Shown: positions 20,854 to 32,180, numbered from the stretch's first letter. The stretch: DNA of 64,000 nucleotides from Novakomyces olei (GCA_016906335.1 JADEYG010000009.1:797001-861000), one strand, 5' to 3'. Translations and numbers: made by a program. Notes: generated from the sequence alone by a model not told the origin.

Positions 20854-23601
20854 TCAGAACCGGCCGTGCCAGAGACTAGTAATATCAATCCCATCATCAG
20901 ACCGTTTCGCATTGCTCAGATCATTCTGAATCTGCTTATGTTGAGCGGACAAGTACTCCTTGTACCCCGGCGAGTCTAAACTGCCATCTTCCACCATAAA
21001 AGCCATCACTTCATGCTCAGCACCGTCCAGCCCCTGCCTTGCTATCTGTACAAAAGTACAGTTTCTCTGTGGCTGCAACTGCTGCAAGTATTTCAAGATG
21101 TTTCGCGTTTGCACAGACACTCTTGTTTCCAGCGGCGGCAGTGTGGACATGCGTGGATTCAGGTCTTCCAGGCTACGCGCTTCCGGAGCCAGTAAATGCT
21201 GCAGCAGAAGTGGGTTTGTTTGAGCGCAGATGTAGATCAAACTGCCGGCCTGGCCAGTGTTTACAAGGTAAACACCGCCTGGCAGCAAAAAATGCCGGCT
21301 GGCACGTGTTGCCAGTGGCAACTGTAACAGGTTTGAATCGTCAGGGAACCCATCGCCCTCATCCAGATCATGCAGCCCCAGGATTTGCGGGTAGAGCAGC
21401 AATGCCAGTCCCTGGGCACTGAGCCCACGCAGCAGTCTCATGGCCTGTGTACGCACGTCACTTTGCACAGCTCCAGCTCGGAAGGCTCTGCATTTGCCGA
21501 GTGCCAGGGCAATTACAGGCAGGCACTTCAAGTTCTCTGGCAGAATCATTTTACCCTCAGCAGCGTTACTTGCCCCAGAGGTGCAGTAACGCTTATAGGC
21601 GGCCAGTATACGAGCAGCACTGGCGGCAATATGCTCACGCACTATTCGCAGCGGCAGTTTTAGTGCCTCATCCACCGCATGACGCGACATGTGCCCCGCA
21701 ATCGCGTCTAAATCTGCCCCACGTATGACGTCATACGGACTAGTGGTGACGCGTACAGCATAATTGTGGCAGCGGACGCGTCTTTGGCCCTCTGCCGATG
21801 TGTACAGTAACGCGTTTTGAAAGTAAACTAACAGCTTTGTATCCAGTTTACTGCCGTCGTGCCGCAGTACAGCGACAATAGCCTTATCCGCATCGACTGA
21901 GCCAAACAGCACATCGTGTGGGCCTTTTCGCGTATAGTTGCCCATATAATGGTGGATCATTAGCCCGTTTGAGCACCGTGTCGTCATAAGCGCCTGCGTG
22001 CCACGCTCCCTGCCCACGCAACGAGCCACATCCCACGCTACTTTGCCCTCATCCCGCTCTCTGACAAAGTTGGGATAGGCGAATACGTCTCCGCCCGACA
22101 TTGATGCGACTGTGCCAACTGTGGCAACGTCCACGTACGCCGTGGGGAACACAAACAGATCTACGCTCATGCCCACGCCGGCACATTTCTCTCCGAGATT
22201 GTTCCAGTACACATCCTGTGGCACAAACATTGTGTTTTCCGAATCCGTGCCGTACAGCTGCGTTTGCTCCCGGAACCTTAGAGCACCAGGGCCCCAAGTG
22301 GGCAGGGCAGATAGGAAGGAGACCATGTGGCCGCCTCCACAGGCAGCAAAGGCAGTTGCTGCCGTCTCTACTACGGCAGCATAAGCTGGCTCATGCACTT
22401 TGATGGAGCGGAAAAGCCCGTCTAGCCGGTCCAGCAAGTCCTCAATAACATGCCGTGATTCCTGAGGATCAACAAACATGGGCGCCAGTGGCACAAAGGG
22501 CTCTGAAATATCGCTCACTACCAGCATTGCTGCCTGGTCCAGGTGCGGGGACAAGTCGTAAAAGTGCAGACTGCGGTCAAATGTGCAGATAGATACCCGG
22601 GCGGCAGGATGGATACGCAGTCCAGCGGCGGGGGTAGCGGATCCGGTTTGCTCCATGAAAGGTTCATGATTCGTTTCATGATTCGTTTCATGAGTCTCCT
22701 GCTCTTGCGCGGCCTGTTCATTTGTCCCGTAGAGAGCCTGCCGTATAGCCGTGGCAGCTGTAGCAGGAATATCCCGCTTGTAAGCGTCCTCAGACACGTC
22801 TACAGCAAATAGGACATGTAGCGGCTGAGGGGCCACTCCCTCCTGGAACCAGTAGTCTGGGCCCACCAGCATATCCACCGTACCAAACTGCAGCTCTGGC
22901 CGATGATCATAATCCTGCCTTCTTCCTTGTGCGTCTGCGGGAGCGTAATACTCGTCGGGGACACGAGCAGCAAACAGGCAATGGTTACATACTACTCTAG
23001 CTCCACCATCGATAAACTGCATTGCCGGGTTGATGTAGGTTCGGCAGCGGGTGCACCTTGGCGGGCCGCCTGCCATAGTAAAATCTACGACTGGCACAGG
23101 CCGCTCTTCAGGCCGCTGCTGAGCTAAAGGCTGGAGCACGAGTGCCAGAGGAACTCCTCCACTCTGAGCACAGCCCTCCGTTGCCGGAAAGCACGTCGTT
23201 GTCGGCCTGACAAACTTGGGCGTAGCGATCCCCGTATCAATGGCCACGTAGTCTGTAGTCGCCAGCGGCAGCATCCCGTCCCGGTGGGCCAGAGTATCAA
23301 AGACCTGCAGCCTGTACCGTTCTTGATCTTTTGCCCTTTCCTCTGGCAGCGAGGGCAATCGCTCTAATTTAACATGCACGTCTGTACCGTCCTGATCCTG
23401 CCGAGGCTCGTGGGGTATAGGCGCCTCCGTTGGCTGCATATACGACGTGTCAAAGGCCCGGGCTGGCTTGGCCTTTCGACGCGCAGAGCCGTCCATACTC
23501 AGCGACGAAACTTGTGACGCTAATCCGTCCGCTGAGGACACTGCGGGATTTGGATCTGCAGCAGTTAGTTGTGCCATTAGATTATTGTATGGTGCGTACA
23601 T
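20854..23601 (-). CDS. SEC24: COPII coat cargo-adaptor subunit Sec24
   Basis: Cargo-selecting subunit of the inner COPII coat (with Sec23) at ER exit sites. The frame gives 915 residues, no introns needed. Order of parts: short N-terminal segment, FVRPTTTCFPAT at about 130, zinc finger CTRC...CNHC (Cys 183, 186, 205, 208) with the typical RTYINPAMQF between, trunk domain starting LHVLFAVDVS, a beta-sandwich/helical region with TRCSNGLMIHHYMGN, and a gelsolin-like C-terminus (LLPGGVYLVNTG). The usual long Pro/Gln-rich N-terminal tail is short here. A His/Glu-rich hexanucleotide-like repeat (ETHETNHETNHE) lies in the trunk. The promoter side carries three TAGGGTT motifs at 23738-23768. Confidence 0.92.
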   Translation of the reverse strand: MYAPYNNLMAQLTAADPNPAVSSADGLASQVSSLSMDGSARRKAKPARAFDTSYMQPTEAPIPHEPRQDQDGTDVHVKLERLPSLPEERAKDQERYRLQVFDTLAHRDGMLPLATTDYVAIDTGIATPKFVRPTTTCFPATEGCAQSGGVPLALVLQPLAQQRPEERPVPVVDFTMAGGPPRCTRCRTYINPAMQFIDGGARVVCNHCLFAARVPDEYYAPADAQGRRQDYDHRPELQFGTVDMLVGPDYWFQEGVAPQPLHVLFAVDVSEDAYKRDIPATAATAIRQALYGTNEQAAQEQETHETNHETNHEPFMEQTGSATPAAGLRIHPAARVSICTFDRSLHFYDLSPHLDQAAMLVVSDISEPFVPLAPMFVDPQESRHVIEDLLDRLDGLFRSIKVHEPAYAAVVETAATAFAACGGGHMVSFLSALPTWGPGALRFREQTQLYGTDSENTMFVPQDVYWNNLGEKCAGVGMSVDLFVFPTAYVDVATVGTVASMSGGDVFAYPNFVRERDEGKVAWDVARCVGRERGTQALMTTRCSNGLMIHHYMGNYTRKGPHDVLFGSVDADKAIVAVLRHDGSKLDTKLLVYFQNALLYTSAEGQRRVRCHNYAVRVTTSPYDVIRGADLDAIAGHMSRHAVDEALKLPLRIVREHIAASAARILAAYKRYCTSGASNAAEGKMILPENLKCLPVIALALGKCRAFRAGAVQSDVRTQAMRLLRGLSAQGLALLLYPQILGLHDLDEGDGFPDDSNLLQLPLATRASRHFLLPGGVYLVNTGQAGSLIYICAQTNPLLLQHLLAPEARSLEDLNPRMSTLPPLETRVSVQTRNILKYLQQLQPQRNCTFVQIARQGLDGAEHEVMAFMVEDGSLDSPGYKEYLSAQHKQIQNDLSNAKRSDDGIDITSLWHGRF

Positions 23602-23737
23602 TGCACTGCGCCAGGCTGCGCCATGTTGGCAGTTTGCAGCCCGCGTGGATGTGGTCTAAACCTGCGTGCTGTGTTTAATATTTGCTCAGCTGTTTGGCTT
23701 TAGTACATCTGATGGTATAGAATTCAAGGTTATATTA

Positions 23738-23768
23738 GGTTTAGGGTTTGCTAGGGTTTGCTAGGGTT
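23738..23768. promoter_or_regulatory. Telobox cluster upstream of SEC24
   Basis: Three TAGGGTT units, two of them spaced ten bases apart (GCTAGGGTTT type), 137-167 bp upstream of the SEC24 ATG. They match the TTAGGG-type site recognised by Tbf1/Taz1-like proteins, one of which is encoded at 30324. The remaining bases to the MED10 stop (23769-24170) hold no gene. Confidence 0.55.
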
Positions 23769-24170
23769 AATTGGTAAATCCAGGTTGAGGCAAGAATACG
23801 TATCTAACCCTGATATCTACCTAAATATGCTATCCGTCAACGTGGATTACCGGTATTATCTGTGTATTTTATGATTGCAAGACTGATTTTTTTTTAACTA
23901 CATAAATAAATAAATAATTTATTTAATGTTAAAAAGCTTTAGTTTTCTGAATCATCGTGTTGTACAGCACGATTCACGTTCACTGTAGCGCCACATAGCT
24001 CAATCGATTCTACTCTTGCTTCTAAACAGTGCGACATCACTAGATCTGGCCTAATAACTCACAAAACCCGTGTACTACTTTTCCAAGTGCCACCTTTAGT
24101 TTACTGTAAATTTGTCATTGTCTATATACAAGCATCAGTCTCAAGTGCACGGCTTTGAGTATAAACCTGC

Positions 24171-24627
24171 TCAGTCTGCCATTGGCGTGTCGACAGAAGC
24201 ATCAACATCATGTCCCACAATCTTTTGCACTGGCTCCTGAAGGTCAGGAAAATTCTGGGTCAGCTTTTGTGCCAAAACTTCACTGAATGCAGACATGGCT
24301 TCCAGTTTGCCGTTCACGAATTGATTATCCTTTTGAAGCAGCTCTGAAAACTGCCGAGTGTAGACGTCAGGGTTACGGCCCCCTTCAACGTACAGCAGCA
24401 CGTCCTGTGGGATTTCTACCTGTACATCCTTGTTGGCCTGCACAACGCCGTCCATAGCATGAACTACATCGTTCCTATCAGAGTTAGAAATTGCACAGAG
24501 TGCTCAATTACATTCGACGTGACACCAGCGTTGCCGGAGTTTCTTCATGCATTGTATACACAAGCGCGGCAGCCTCATAGAGCTCATTAGTGAGCCGCAG
24601 TAGGCGGTCGCCCAGCTCCTCTGCCAT
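24171..24627 (-). CDS. MED10: Mediator middle-module subunit Med10, two exons
   Basis: Exons 24524-24627 and 24171-24474 give 135 residues, the usual Med10/Nut2 size. Med10 sits in the Mediator middle module with Med7, Med14 and Med21 and links activators to RNA polymerase II. The diagnostic segment is VEIPQDVLLYVEGGRNPDVY, followed by TRQFSELLQKDNQFVNGK and ALAQKL..FPDL. Exon one encodes MAEELGDRLLRLTNELYEAA. The 49-nt intron ends CTAACTCTGATAG; the donor giving the correct frame is GTCACG, less standard than the neighbouring GTGTCA, so the exact 5' junction is the uncertain part. Confidence 0.87.
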
Positions 24628-25066
24628 GCTACATGTGGGTATGCTTGTCTGCACGTACTTTTTACATTATTTATTTCTAATCGAGTAATATTGTCTAATC
24701 GAAATTATATTAAATTTATATTCGAATATACAAATTGTTGGAATATGGATCTATTATCCTCTCAAATATCTTTTGTTTGCTCTCTTTCTAATTCAGATAC
24801 ATTCAGATATATTCAGATACATTTATCGTGCGTGCCACTTCTTGACAATAGTTATACTGGATCTCATTTTGAAGATGTTAGTTATAGATGGCCCAAGCAA
24901 ACCCTCAATTCTTTTGGGGGATTCAGCTAAAGCTTTCGTGAGTTTTCAATTCAAATATTCTATCATAATAACAATATCCACCTATAATTCATAAATAAAT
25001 AAATATTTAATTAAACGTAAATTGAACCTAGTCGCCAGACTCTATAATCACAATTATATACATAAA
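24628..25066. other. AT-rich intergenic region
   Basis: Spacer between the start of MED10 and the end of NSE2. Contains direct ATTCAGATA repeats near 24790-24820; no gene seen. Confidence 0.55.
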
Positions 25067-26111
25067 TTACTCGATGCGATGACCGCGACCGGCCTCTCCA
25101 TCTTGCTGAGTGAGCGGCTGCATTCTGTTCTCATGAGCAGCCAGACGAGCTTTGAATTTACGCAGCCGCCTTTCCAAACCTGCATTACGCCTCAGCTCTG
25201 ATTTTGTAAGCATCACGCTGCACCCGGCCACTGGGCACTCGGCACGTCCCGCTGGTGCCGACCGCAAGTATTCACGTATGGCCTCCTCTTCAAAGAAATG
25301 CCGGCAAGTTCGTGCTTGTAAAGGTTTCGTAACGATTTGTAGAGTCAGGGGACATTTAAATGTGGGCAGAGCGGAGGTCACTACGAGCTCTTCGTCTGAC
25401 GACTCGTCATCCTCGTCCTGATGATGCGCTTTGCGTTTCAGGTACGCATCGTTGGGCGGCATTGCATTGGGACTTTCATCGTGATCCAGCTCCCATATTT
25501 CCTGGCGGTACTCTGTCAGCAGCCGGCTGGCTGCGGACTGGTCTGAGCCAGGATCGAGCATACGTTCCCATACAGGCTTCTCCATATAGCCCGCCTTTCG
25601 CCGTTGCCATTCTTCGTCATACATCTTGTCCAATACTTTCTATGACGCGTCAGCATGGATAATCTATGCTTGTATACCGATATAAAGTCTGCGTGGTCCT
25701 TGCGCATTGCTTCGAGAACCTGTAAAGGCAACGCTTCTGATACGTGTTTAGTATCGGCCAGATCGATTACCGCTTGTTCCAACGCGTCGCGTCGCTACTA
25801 CGTGTCAGCTTCTGTCTCAAACAATTTAGAGTCATTCTCACCTCTGCAGCTTCCGCCTCGTCATCAAGGTCGTCTACTGCCATTGTAGCCGCTGTCAGCG
25901 TCTGCACAACCCGGCCAGCTAGGCCCTGTAGCATATCATGCACTAGAGGAATCCCTTTTCGCTCAATGAGCACGAGCTCAGAGGCAGCCAGGCAAGCGTG
26001 AGAGCGATCCTCGTCAATCCATGTGACCGCATCATCATTGGCACGTGAAATACCGACCGCTGTATCGGCATACCGGGAAGTTGACGCTCTGGATGGCGTC
26101 ACTGCCGGCAT
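25067..26111 (-). CDS. NSE2: SMC5/6 complex SUMO E3 ligase Nse2/Mms21, three exons
   Basis: Exons 25842-26111, 25678-25794 and 25067-25639 total 960 nt, 319 residues. Nse2 docks on the Smc5 arm and sumoylates repair proteins in the nucleus. The C-terminal SP-RING shows FKCPLTLQIVTKPLQARTC, RHFFEEEAI and ECPVAGC, providing the C-H-C-C zinc ligands, and ends KSELRRNAGLERRLRKF as in other Nse2. The N-terminal half is helical (LADTKHVSEALPLQVLEAMR), suitable for Smc5 binding. Acidic linker DEDDESSDEE precedes the RING. Introns of 47 and 38 nt have GTGAGA and GTATAC donors; at the first, two AG dinucleotides lie side by side (GTAGTAG) and only the second keeps frame. Confidence 0.88.
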
Positions 26112-26971
26112 CACCTTGTCGTTTGGGGAGGCCTCATGAAAAGCCGCTTTACTATAGTTGACTTTTAATTAATTTTTATTTGTATTTTATTTTTGTATTC
26201 TATTTTTGTATTTTATTTTTGTATTTTATTTTTGTATATTGTTAATTTGTATATTATATTTTGTGTTTATTATTTTGCGTTTATTTTATTGTGTTTTATT
26301 ATTTGTATATTATTATCTATTTTCTCGTATCAAAGAATAATACACTTGACGCGTGAGCTTTCCGTACGTTATCAAATTATTGCTCATCGAAATATGCATT
26401 AAAAGATTGCAATAAAGCTAAACCTATTAAATTTCAATATCTGCTCTTACGCACTACAATCAACCGTTTTAGCCCACGAATCGTTGCCAATATATTTGTT
26501 TCGTCGTCATAGGTTGGTTACGATGGGTCGCGTAAGTCTGCAAGTATAGTGTGATTGCTTGTTTGATGATACAAGTATTTTCAAGTCTGAATAATAATGG
26601 CACTATAATTGTATGTACCGTTTACAAACCGTATAGAGCATAGCGCTATAACGCTCGCTATACATAGTACAAATTCAAACTCAACTTTTGCACAAATAAT
26701 ATATTTGTAGTTCTCACAACCTTCGTCCCTAACTAAACCTCGTTTCGAAAAGGCCTCTGAGCTACTCGAATCTGTGTAGAGCCAACAAGTGGGTCGCGCG
26801 GGTTTTCCACACTCTGTGAACCTTGAACAGGGCGGCTGTGCATTACTGTGCTATCAAGTGCACAGATATCTTTTGCTCACTCTTTTCGTTTTTGTATTGG
26901 TGTCTTTATAGTCTTTTTCTCTTTGTGCGTGCGTTTGCCCACTGTCTCGTGACCAACGGGCTTCTATTGCA
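26112..26971. other. Intergenic region between divergent NSE2 and the DUF2433 gene
   Basis: T-rich repeats of TATTTTATTTTTG type at 26170-26300, then average sequence. An ATG followed by GTAAGT at about 26523-26540 could be a non-used or alternative first exon of the downstream gene. Nothing else supported. Confidence 0.5.
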
Positions 26972-29466
26972 ATGGCGGTAAGGTTACATGAGGTTGCAAG
27001 GGACCTTGCTAACGTGTAAAGGGAAAGTTTTCCAGTTCTTCAACAGGCCGATCACGATTTTCTTCCGGTCCAAGACATCATGTGCCTAACGTGACGGTAG
27101 CAGATATCAAGGGCCAACGCCTTCTTATTACTGCTGATATTCGAGGTATAGAGTCCTTCTACGTACACATCAGCTTATATTTTTAGGCGATATTTCACAG
27201 CTGAACACGCTCGCGGACGAATTAGACGTGGAGGCGATCATTCATACTGGCGATTTTGGGTTTTTTGACGACGATTCTCTCGATGACTTGAGCGACCAGT
27301 ATGGAAAATAATTTTAAATTTCGTTTTGGCTCTTTGACTTGTTTTTGGTTTATTGTACAATCTGAATTCGCAAGCGTATAAGCATTTCTTTCCCTTTACC
27401 TGCGACTATTTCTCGCCTTGGCTTGTTCCTATGTTCTTCATATGCTTCCATTATTCATTTCAGTTGCACTCTTTTGAACACTATTTTGTCGTATAGTACG
27501 CATTTTACACATTGATTTTAAAGTTGTCTATTATTCATGCTTTCCAAGTTCATTTCTAACTTGCAACAGATCTCTCCGCTATATCGTGCAGTACTCGCCG
27601 CTTGTACGCAAGCAAGCAAATCGCAATCCACGTCTGAGCACGCATTCATCTAATCGTGCTAGTGCTGTTCGTGAGGCTGTGCGTTCAAGTGAAGTACCTT
27701 TACTCTCAGAGCTCTCGCTCTTTATACGTGGGGAAAAACGGCTGAATGTGCCTGTTTACACGGTATACGGAAGTAACGAGGACGTACATGTACTAGAAAA
27801 GTTCCGTACTGGCGAGTACAAAGTACCAAATTTGTACCTTGTGGATGAAACAAGTACCCGTTCTCTCGATATCGGTGGTGTAAAGTTCCGGCTTTTCGGA
27901 CTGGGTGGAGCTTATCTTCCCCTCAAGCTTTTTGATAATGGCAGTGGAAAGTCCACAATGGCTGGTGGAGGCGGAGCCATGTGGATAACGGTCTTACAAA
28001 TGGGAGAGCTTATGGAAACGGCCCGTTCAGTCTATGATCGAAGTGAGACGCGTGTCTTTCTATCCCACCAATCCCCCGGGCGGGAGGCATTACTGTTGCA
28101 ATTGGCATCGGAACTGAGAGCCGATTTTACGGTTTCAGCGGGTCTGCATTTCAAGTATGCCACATGCTACAACGAGTACAGTGTGAACCCAAACCCGGAG
28201 CATTTGGCGCTGAGACTGGCTTCCTCTCGCAAAGTCTTTATGGATGTATGGCTGGCAGTTCGAGACCGGGTTGAGCAGCTTTTGGAGGGCGATCAGCGGC
28301 TGCAGGTGGACAATGTTTTGCGTTTAGTTGAAAATATGCCTCAGGATTCTACAGCTGCGGCAAGTATTCATGACGCCGTTTTCAAGGCGCTCTGGCACTT
28401 TAATGTACCCGACAACGCCTTTGCTCGTGTCGTTTGGACCGTTCAAGACGGACAGGTATCGGTTGAGACAAAATCAGCGGGATTTAATTTCCTTACTCGA
28501 CGTCCGGCTGCTTCTACTGAGGACTCTTTGGCTGGAAGTGTGGCACGGTACTCTTCTCCCAAACCAGTCTCCCGTAGAGCAAGGGAAAAAGATCATGAAG
28601 AAGGAGCAGCAAACACTAACAACAGCAGCATCAGCAATGGATCTTCAAAGCCGGATCTAGCTGCGACTGTTTCAAGCACTAAAGTCCAAAGCAGTACAAA
28701 AGCAGCCCAACAAACTACAAACGCTTCTTCAGCGAACGAACTGTCTGCTAATGCCCCGAGCAGTGAGTCCAATGGTGAACAGACTGCGCCTACGCCCTCC
28801 GCTCCTTCTACTGTCTCTGCACGTAAAGATCCGGTTGGAGCGAAACCCAAGTTTGGGTACCATATTTCTCCCTGTGCTTCGGAAGAAGAGGCCCGGTCAT
28901 ATTTCACTGATGCCGAGGCTGCCTCGAAGATTTTGGGGGTAGAAATCAGGGAGAGCAGTGGTCCGAGACGCACGACTAGTGCAAGTACAAATGCTAATAA
29001 TAATAGCAATAACAATAATAGTAATAACGAGGCCAATTCTACACTTTCTGTACACAAATTTGCTCTTGTGTACATGGCGAGCCCTGCAGAAGTCAGTGCT
29101 GTTCGTGGATCTATTAATGCTCCAGAGGGAGTGCGGGTACGTGAAATTCAGCAAAGGTCAGCTCCATCTTGGCCGGGTAACAAGGAGAATCCAGCTTCTG
29201 GTGGCAGTTCTAGGTCTTTGCGGGGCAATTCTCTGCGTCGCCGTGGGACTACTGGCCGAGGCAGTAAAACCGAGTCTGGCCAAGGTTCAGGTCCAGGTCA
29301 AAGTTCCAGTCAGACTGGGTCAAATTCTACCACAACTTCGGCTCCATCACGTCCTTCGCAAGGCGGTTCTGGAGCCAGTGCTACTCCTGCATCTACTGAC
29401 GCCGTATCAGATAACGCTAGCGCAAATGGCGTTGCTGGCGGCGCCGATAAAAAATCAACATCGTGA
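26972..29466 (+). CDS. DUF2433 calcineurin-like phosphoesterase-fold protein, four exons
   Basis: Exons 26972-26982 (tentative), 27036-27145, 27187-27298 and 27570-29466; in phase, 709 residues. The fold begins LLITADIRGDISQLNTLADE, then IIHTGDFGFFDDDSL, across the next intron to IVQYSPL, PVYTVYGSNEDV, LEKFRTGEYKVPNLYLVDE, VKFRLFGLGGAYLPLKLFDN, TRVFLSHQSPGREALL and FTVSAGLHFKYATCYNEYSV. This is the fungal DUF2433 family, whose function is unknown to me. Metal-site motifs are altered relative to active phosphoesterases (DIRG for DxHG, GSNED for GNHE). The C-terminal 250 residues are disordered, with Asn/Ser runs and Gly/Ser/Gln-rich tail. The first exon was chosen because its AG/GTTACA donor is the only one that keeps phase; CTAAC precedes the acceptor. 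Confidence 0.82.
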
Positions 29467-29730
29467 GCTTTGAAATAGAATATAAATATTAAATATTCAT
29501 GTTTGTTATGCCTTGGACAATGTATTATTCGCGCCTTGTATGTGAATACGTCTGGAAATAGTAGAATAATTAATATTTATTGTCATTGTCACTGTCATTG
29601 CCATTTGTTCGTTTGTTTATTTATTTATAAGATAGGTTGATCCGAGTCGATGAACCCTAATTCTTCGTGACACTAATGTTTATGGTTAAATCATTTTAAG
29701 CAAGTAATGGGAAATTTAAAAAGGGGTAGA

Positions 29731-29766
29731 ATTAGGGTTAGGTTTAGGGTTGGAGGTAACCCTAAG
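29731..29766. promoter_or_regulatory. Telobox cluster upstream of the TBF1-like gene
   Basis: TTAGGGTTAGG, TTTAGGGTT and, inverted, AACCCTAAG within 36 bp, about 560 bp upstream of the TBF1-like ATG. The surrounding 29467-30323 interval has no gene; 29570-29630 is rich in short TCATTGTC-type repeats. The arrangement of direct and inverted sites would suit self-regulation by the telobox-binding protein. Confidence 0.55.
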
Positions 29767-30323
29767 CCGGACATTACCCAATCTGGACAGCGGAATCTGT
29801 TTCAGCCATTCCGCGCCAACTAGTCAAAATTATCACGATAGACAAACTGCAATTGAGCAATCGAATAGATGGTATTTATGCAAAGTTTCAGCCCTGCTCC
29901 CGTACATTGTCCGCGGTTTGTGGCATTAGCTAGGTTAATCTTGTGTAGTTCATTATTGCTTTAGATAAGCTTTTGTTTAGGCGTTACATGTTTATATATA
30001 GTAATATTGCAGGCAACTTTACTTGAATGTTCTCCGACATTTGTTTTGGGACAAGAGCGAAATAAGAGGGAATCGCTGCATGTTGTTTACCTTTGACCAG
30101 TCGCTTCCGTTTCCTTTGCCCTATTTCCGCGTTCAAAGCCCCAAATTGCACGCGTCCGGCCATTTGCGTATGCGCATCGTGTTACGCTAACCAGGAACCC
30201 CTACCTTGTATTCCTGATCGCAAAGAGCGGAGGCCGATACAGTAGCCAGGACTAGAATAATAGCGGGCAAACAGTACATCAGAGCGCACAAGCGGCCAGC
30301 AGTTTCTAGGGCTTACCGAGGCC

Positions 30324-32180
30324 ATGTCTGATCCTCGTCCTCAAGCAAAACGGCCACGAGGTCGCCCAAAGGCTAAAGTCGCTCCTAACAACGCGGGAGC
30401 AGCTTTGGCAGGTACGCCTTCGGCTTCTCAACAGCCTGCTAGCACGGGTGCTCCGACTCTGGAGCCGGCGTCCTCAGCACCAGCACCCCCATCCACAGAG
30501 CAAGTGCCAATTGCTCAGGATATTGGTCTGGAAGAGCATGACGATGCAAACGCTTCGCAAGTTACAAAACCCAATTTTACGAGTCCTAATGTGCAGATAC
30601 CTGTGTCTGTCACATCAAACCAGCCTGGAGAGATTCGGGACGGGAATGGATCTGCCGTGCCTGGCGCAGATCAGACGGTAGGAACTGAGCTGCCGGTTGC
30701 AGGCGCAATGAGCGCAGCAGAATTACTGAGCTCGTTGAATGGAGACTCTTACAAGATTGCGGCTCGTAAAGTGATCCAAGAGTTTTTGCGTTTACGCGAT
30801 CCGGTCGACATTTTGAAGCCTTCTTCGCTTCCAGAGATTGAGGGTGATAGGTCACGTTTACGCAGTCGCATCGAGACTGCAGATGGACTTTGCTTCAAAC
30901 AAACTCTTCAGAGCTATACTGTTTTGGGGTCGACTGTATGTGAAGCTGTCAAGGCTCCAGTTGTCGAATTGTACACGGCTTACATGCTTTCTACCTCGTC
31001 CAGCAATGCACTGCGCAGCGTGGCTCATAGGTTTTTGTTGTGGAATCCTTTTGTTCCGGTGTTTGATCCAGTGCTCACCGTTGAATTGTTTTTTGAGACC
31101 TTTCAATACTATTACACTGACCGGAAGCGTGTCGTTTTGAGTGGGAAACAGGCAGTAGAAGCAGCGTGGGAGGAAGAGCATCGTATTTTATTGCAAGAAT
31201 TTTCACAGTTTGATCTTTTGCAAACACTTTCTCTATGGAAAGATGCACCTGCATTGGATACAGACAAGGCTCAATTGCAACAGAAGCGGGACAGTTTGTT
31301 AAGTCGATTGGAGAAGGACGATTTCGATCCAAACGATGGTAGGCAAACTTTTTATCTTGGCTTTGCTCTGTATAAATGGGTACAGGACGTGGAGGCAAAC
31401 TTGATCTCTCGTGGTCGGCGCTACAAAGTGCTGCCGGATAACAGGAGTGCGCCACAAGCGGGTCAAGACTTCTCTTCACAGGAGGTGAGCGCCTTTTACA
31501 GTGGAAATGGAGAAACAAGCACCGGCCGGGAAGCAAAACCTTTCACTGACTTGGCTCATCCTGGAGAGAAGAAAGAAGGCACAGAAAAGCCGCAAAAGCA
31601 GGTCCGTAAGAAAAGGAGCAATGTACGGAGAGGAAGGGCCGTCTCTCCCATAAATGACAGTGAGAGTAAAGCCGCAGGTAGCCCTGCACACTTCCCAAGC
31701 CCTTCCGCCGAGGATTTGGCAAACTTTGATTCAATGGAGCCATGGAGTGATTCAAAGAAGTCTGGTATATTTTCTCGTGACCGGGCACAGGATATGCAGA
31801 ATCATGCACCAGAAGAAGAGGATTTGATCGAGTACGTTGTCGGTTCATTAGGAACAAACAGGCGGCAGCGTGGACACATTGTTCAAGACGAGTTGGCCGG
31901 TGTTAGGCCTCGAAGGATCAATAATCCATTTACTCTTGAAATGGAGTATGAAGTGGTCCGTATGGTAAAGCTGTTTGGGCCACGGTGGACACAAATTCAG
32001 AGCTTTCAAGAGCAGTATAATCGCTGTCTGCGCGGCCGTTCTCAAGTCGATCTCAAGGACAAGGCACGCAATATGAAAAAGCGTGCTATTAGAGTCGGGC
32101 TTTATCCGCAACTGTACAAAATCACGCGGAACTGGGGGCTGATAGCTCCACGTGGCCCTGTCCCGGCGGCACAAGAGTAA
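30324..32180 (+). CDS. TBF1: TBF1/Taz1-like TRFH + Myb telobox DNA-binding protein
   Basis: A 618-residue single-exon protein. The N-terminus has an AT-hook (KRPRGRPKAK), then a disordered Pro/Ala region. Residues about 130-400 are helical and resemble the TRFH dimerisation domain (RKVIQEFLRLRDPVDIL, HRFLLWNPFVPVFDPVL). The C-terminal Myb telobox domain contains EYEVVRMVKLFGPRWTQI, then GRSQVDLKDKARNMKKRAIR, matching the VDLKDKxRN telobox signature. Such proteins bind TTAGGG-type DNA at telomeres and at promoters of ribosomal and snoRNA genes. The first Myb helix lacks the usual opening Trp (TLEMEYE). Whether it is the telomere protein (Taz1-like) or the general factor (Tbf1-like) cannot be decided from sequence alone. 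Confidence 0.82.
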   Translation: MSDPRPQAKRPRGRPKAKVAPNNAGAALAGTPSASQQPASTGAPTLEPASSAPAPPSTEQVPIAQDIGLEEHDDANASQVTKPNFTSPNVQIPVSVTSNQPGEIRDGNGSAVPGADQTVGTELPVAGAMSAAELLSSLNGDSYKIAARKVIQEFLRLRDPVDILKPSSLPEIEGDRSRLRSRIETADGLCFKQTLQSYTVLGSTVCEAVKAPVVELYTAYMLSTSSSNALRSVAHRFLLWNPFVPVFDPVLTVELFFETFQYYYTDRKRVVLSGKQAVEAAWEEEHRILLQEFSQFDLLQTLSLWKDAPALDTDKAQLQQKRDSLLSRLEKDDFDPNDGRQTFYLGFALYKWVQDVEANLISRGRRYKVLPDNRSAPQAGQDFSSQEVSAFYSGNGETSTGREAKPFTDLAHPGEKKEGTEKPQKQVRKKRSNVRRGRAVSPINDSESKAAGSPAHFPSPSAEDLANFDSMEPWSDSKKSGIFSRDRAQDMQNHAPEEEDLIEYVVGSLGTNRRQRGHIVQDELAGVRPRRINNPFTLEMEYEVVRMVKLFGPRWTQIQSFQEQYNRCLRGRSQVDLKDKARNMKKRAIRVGLYPQLYKITRNWGLIAPRGPVPAAQE

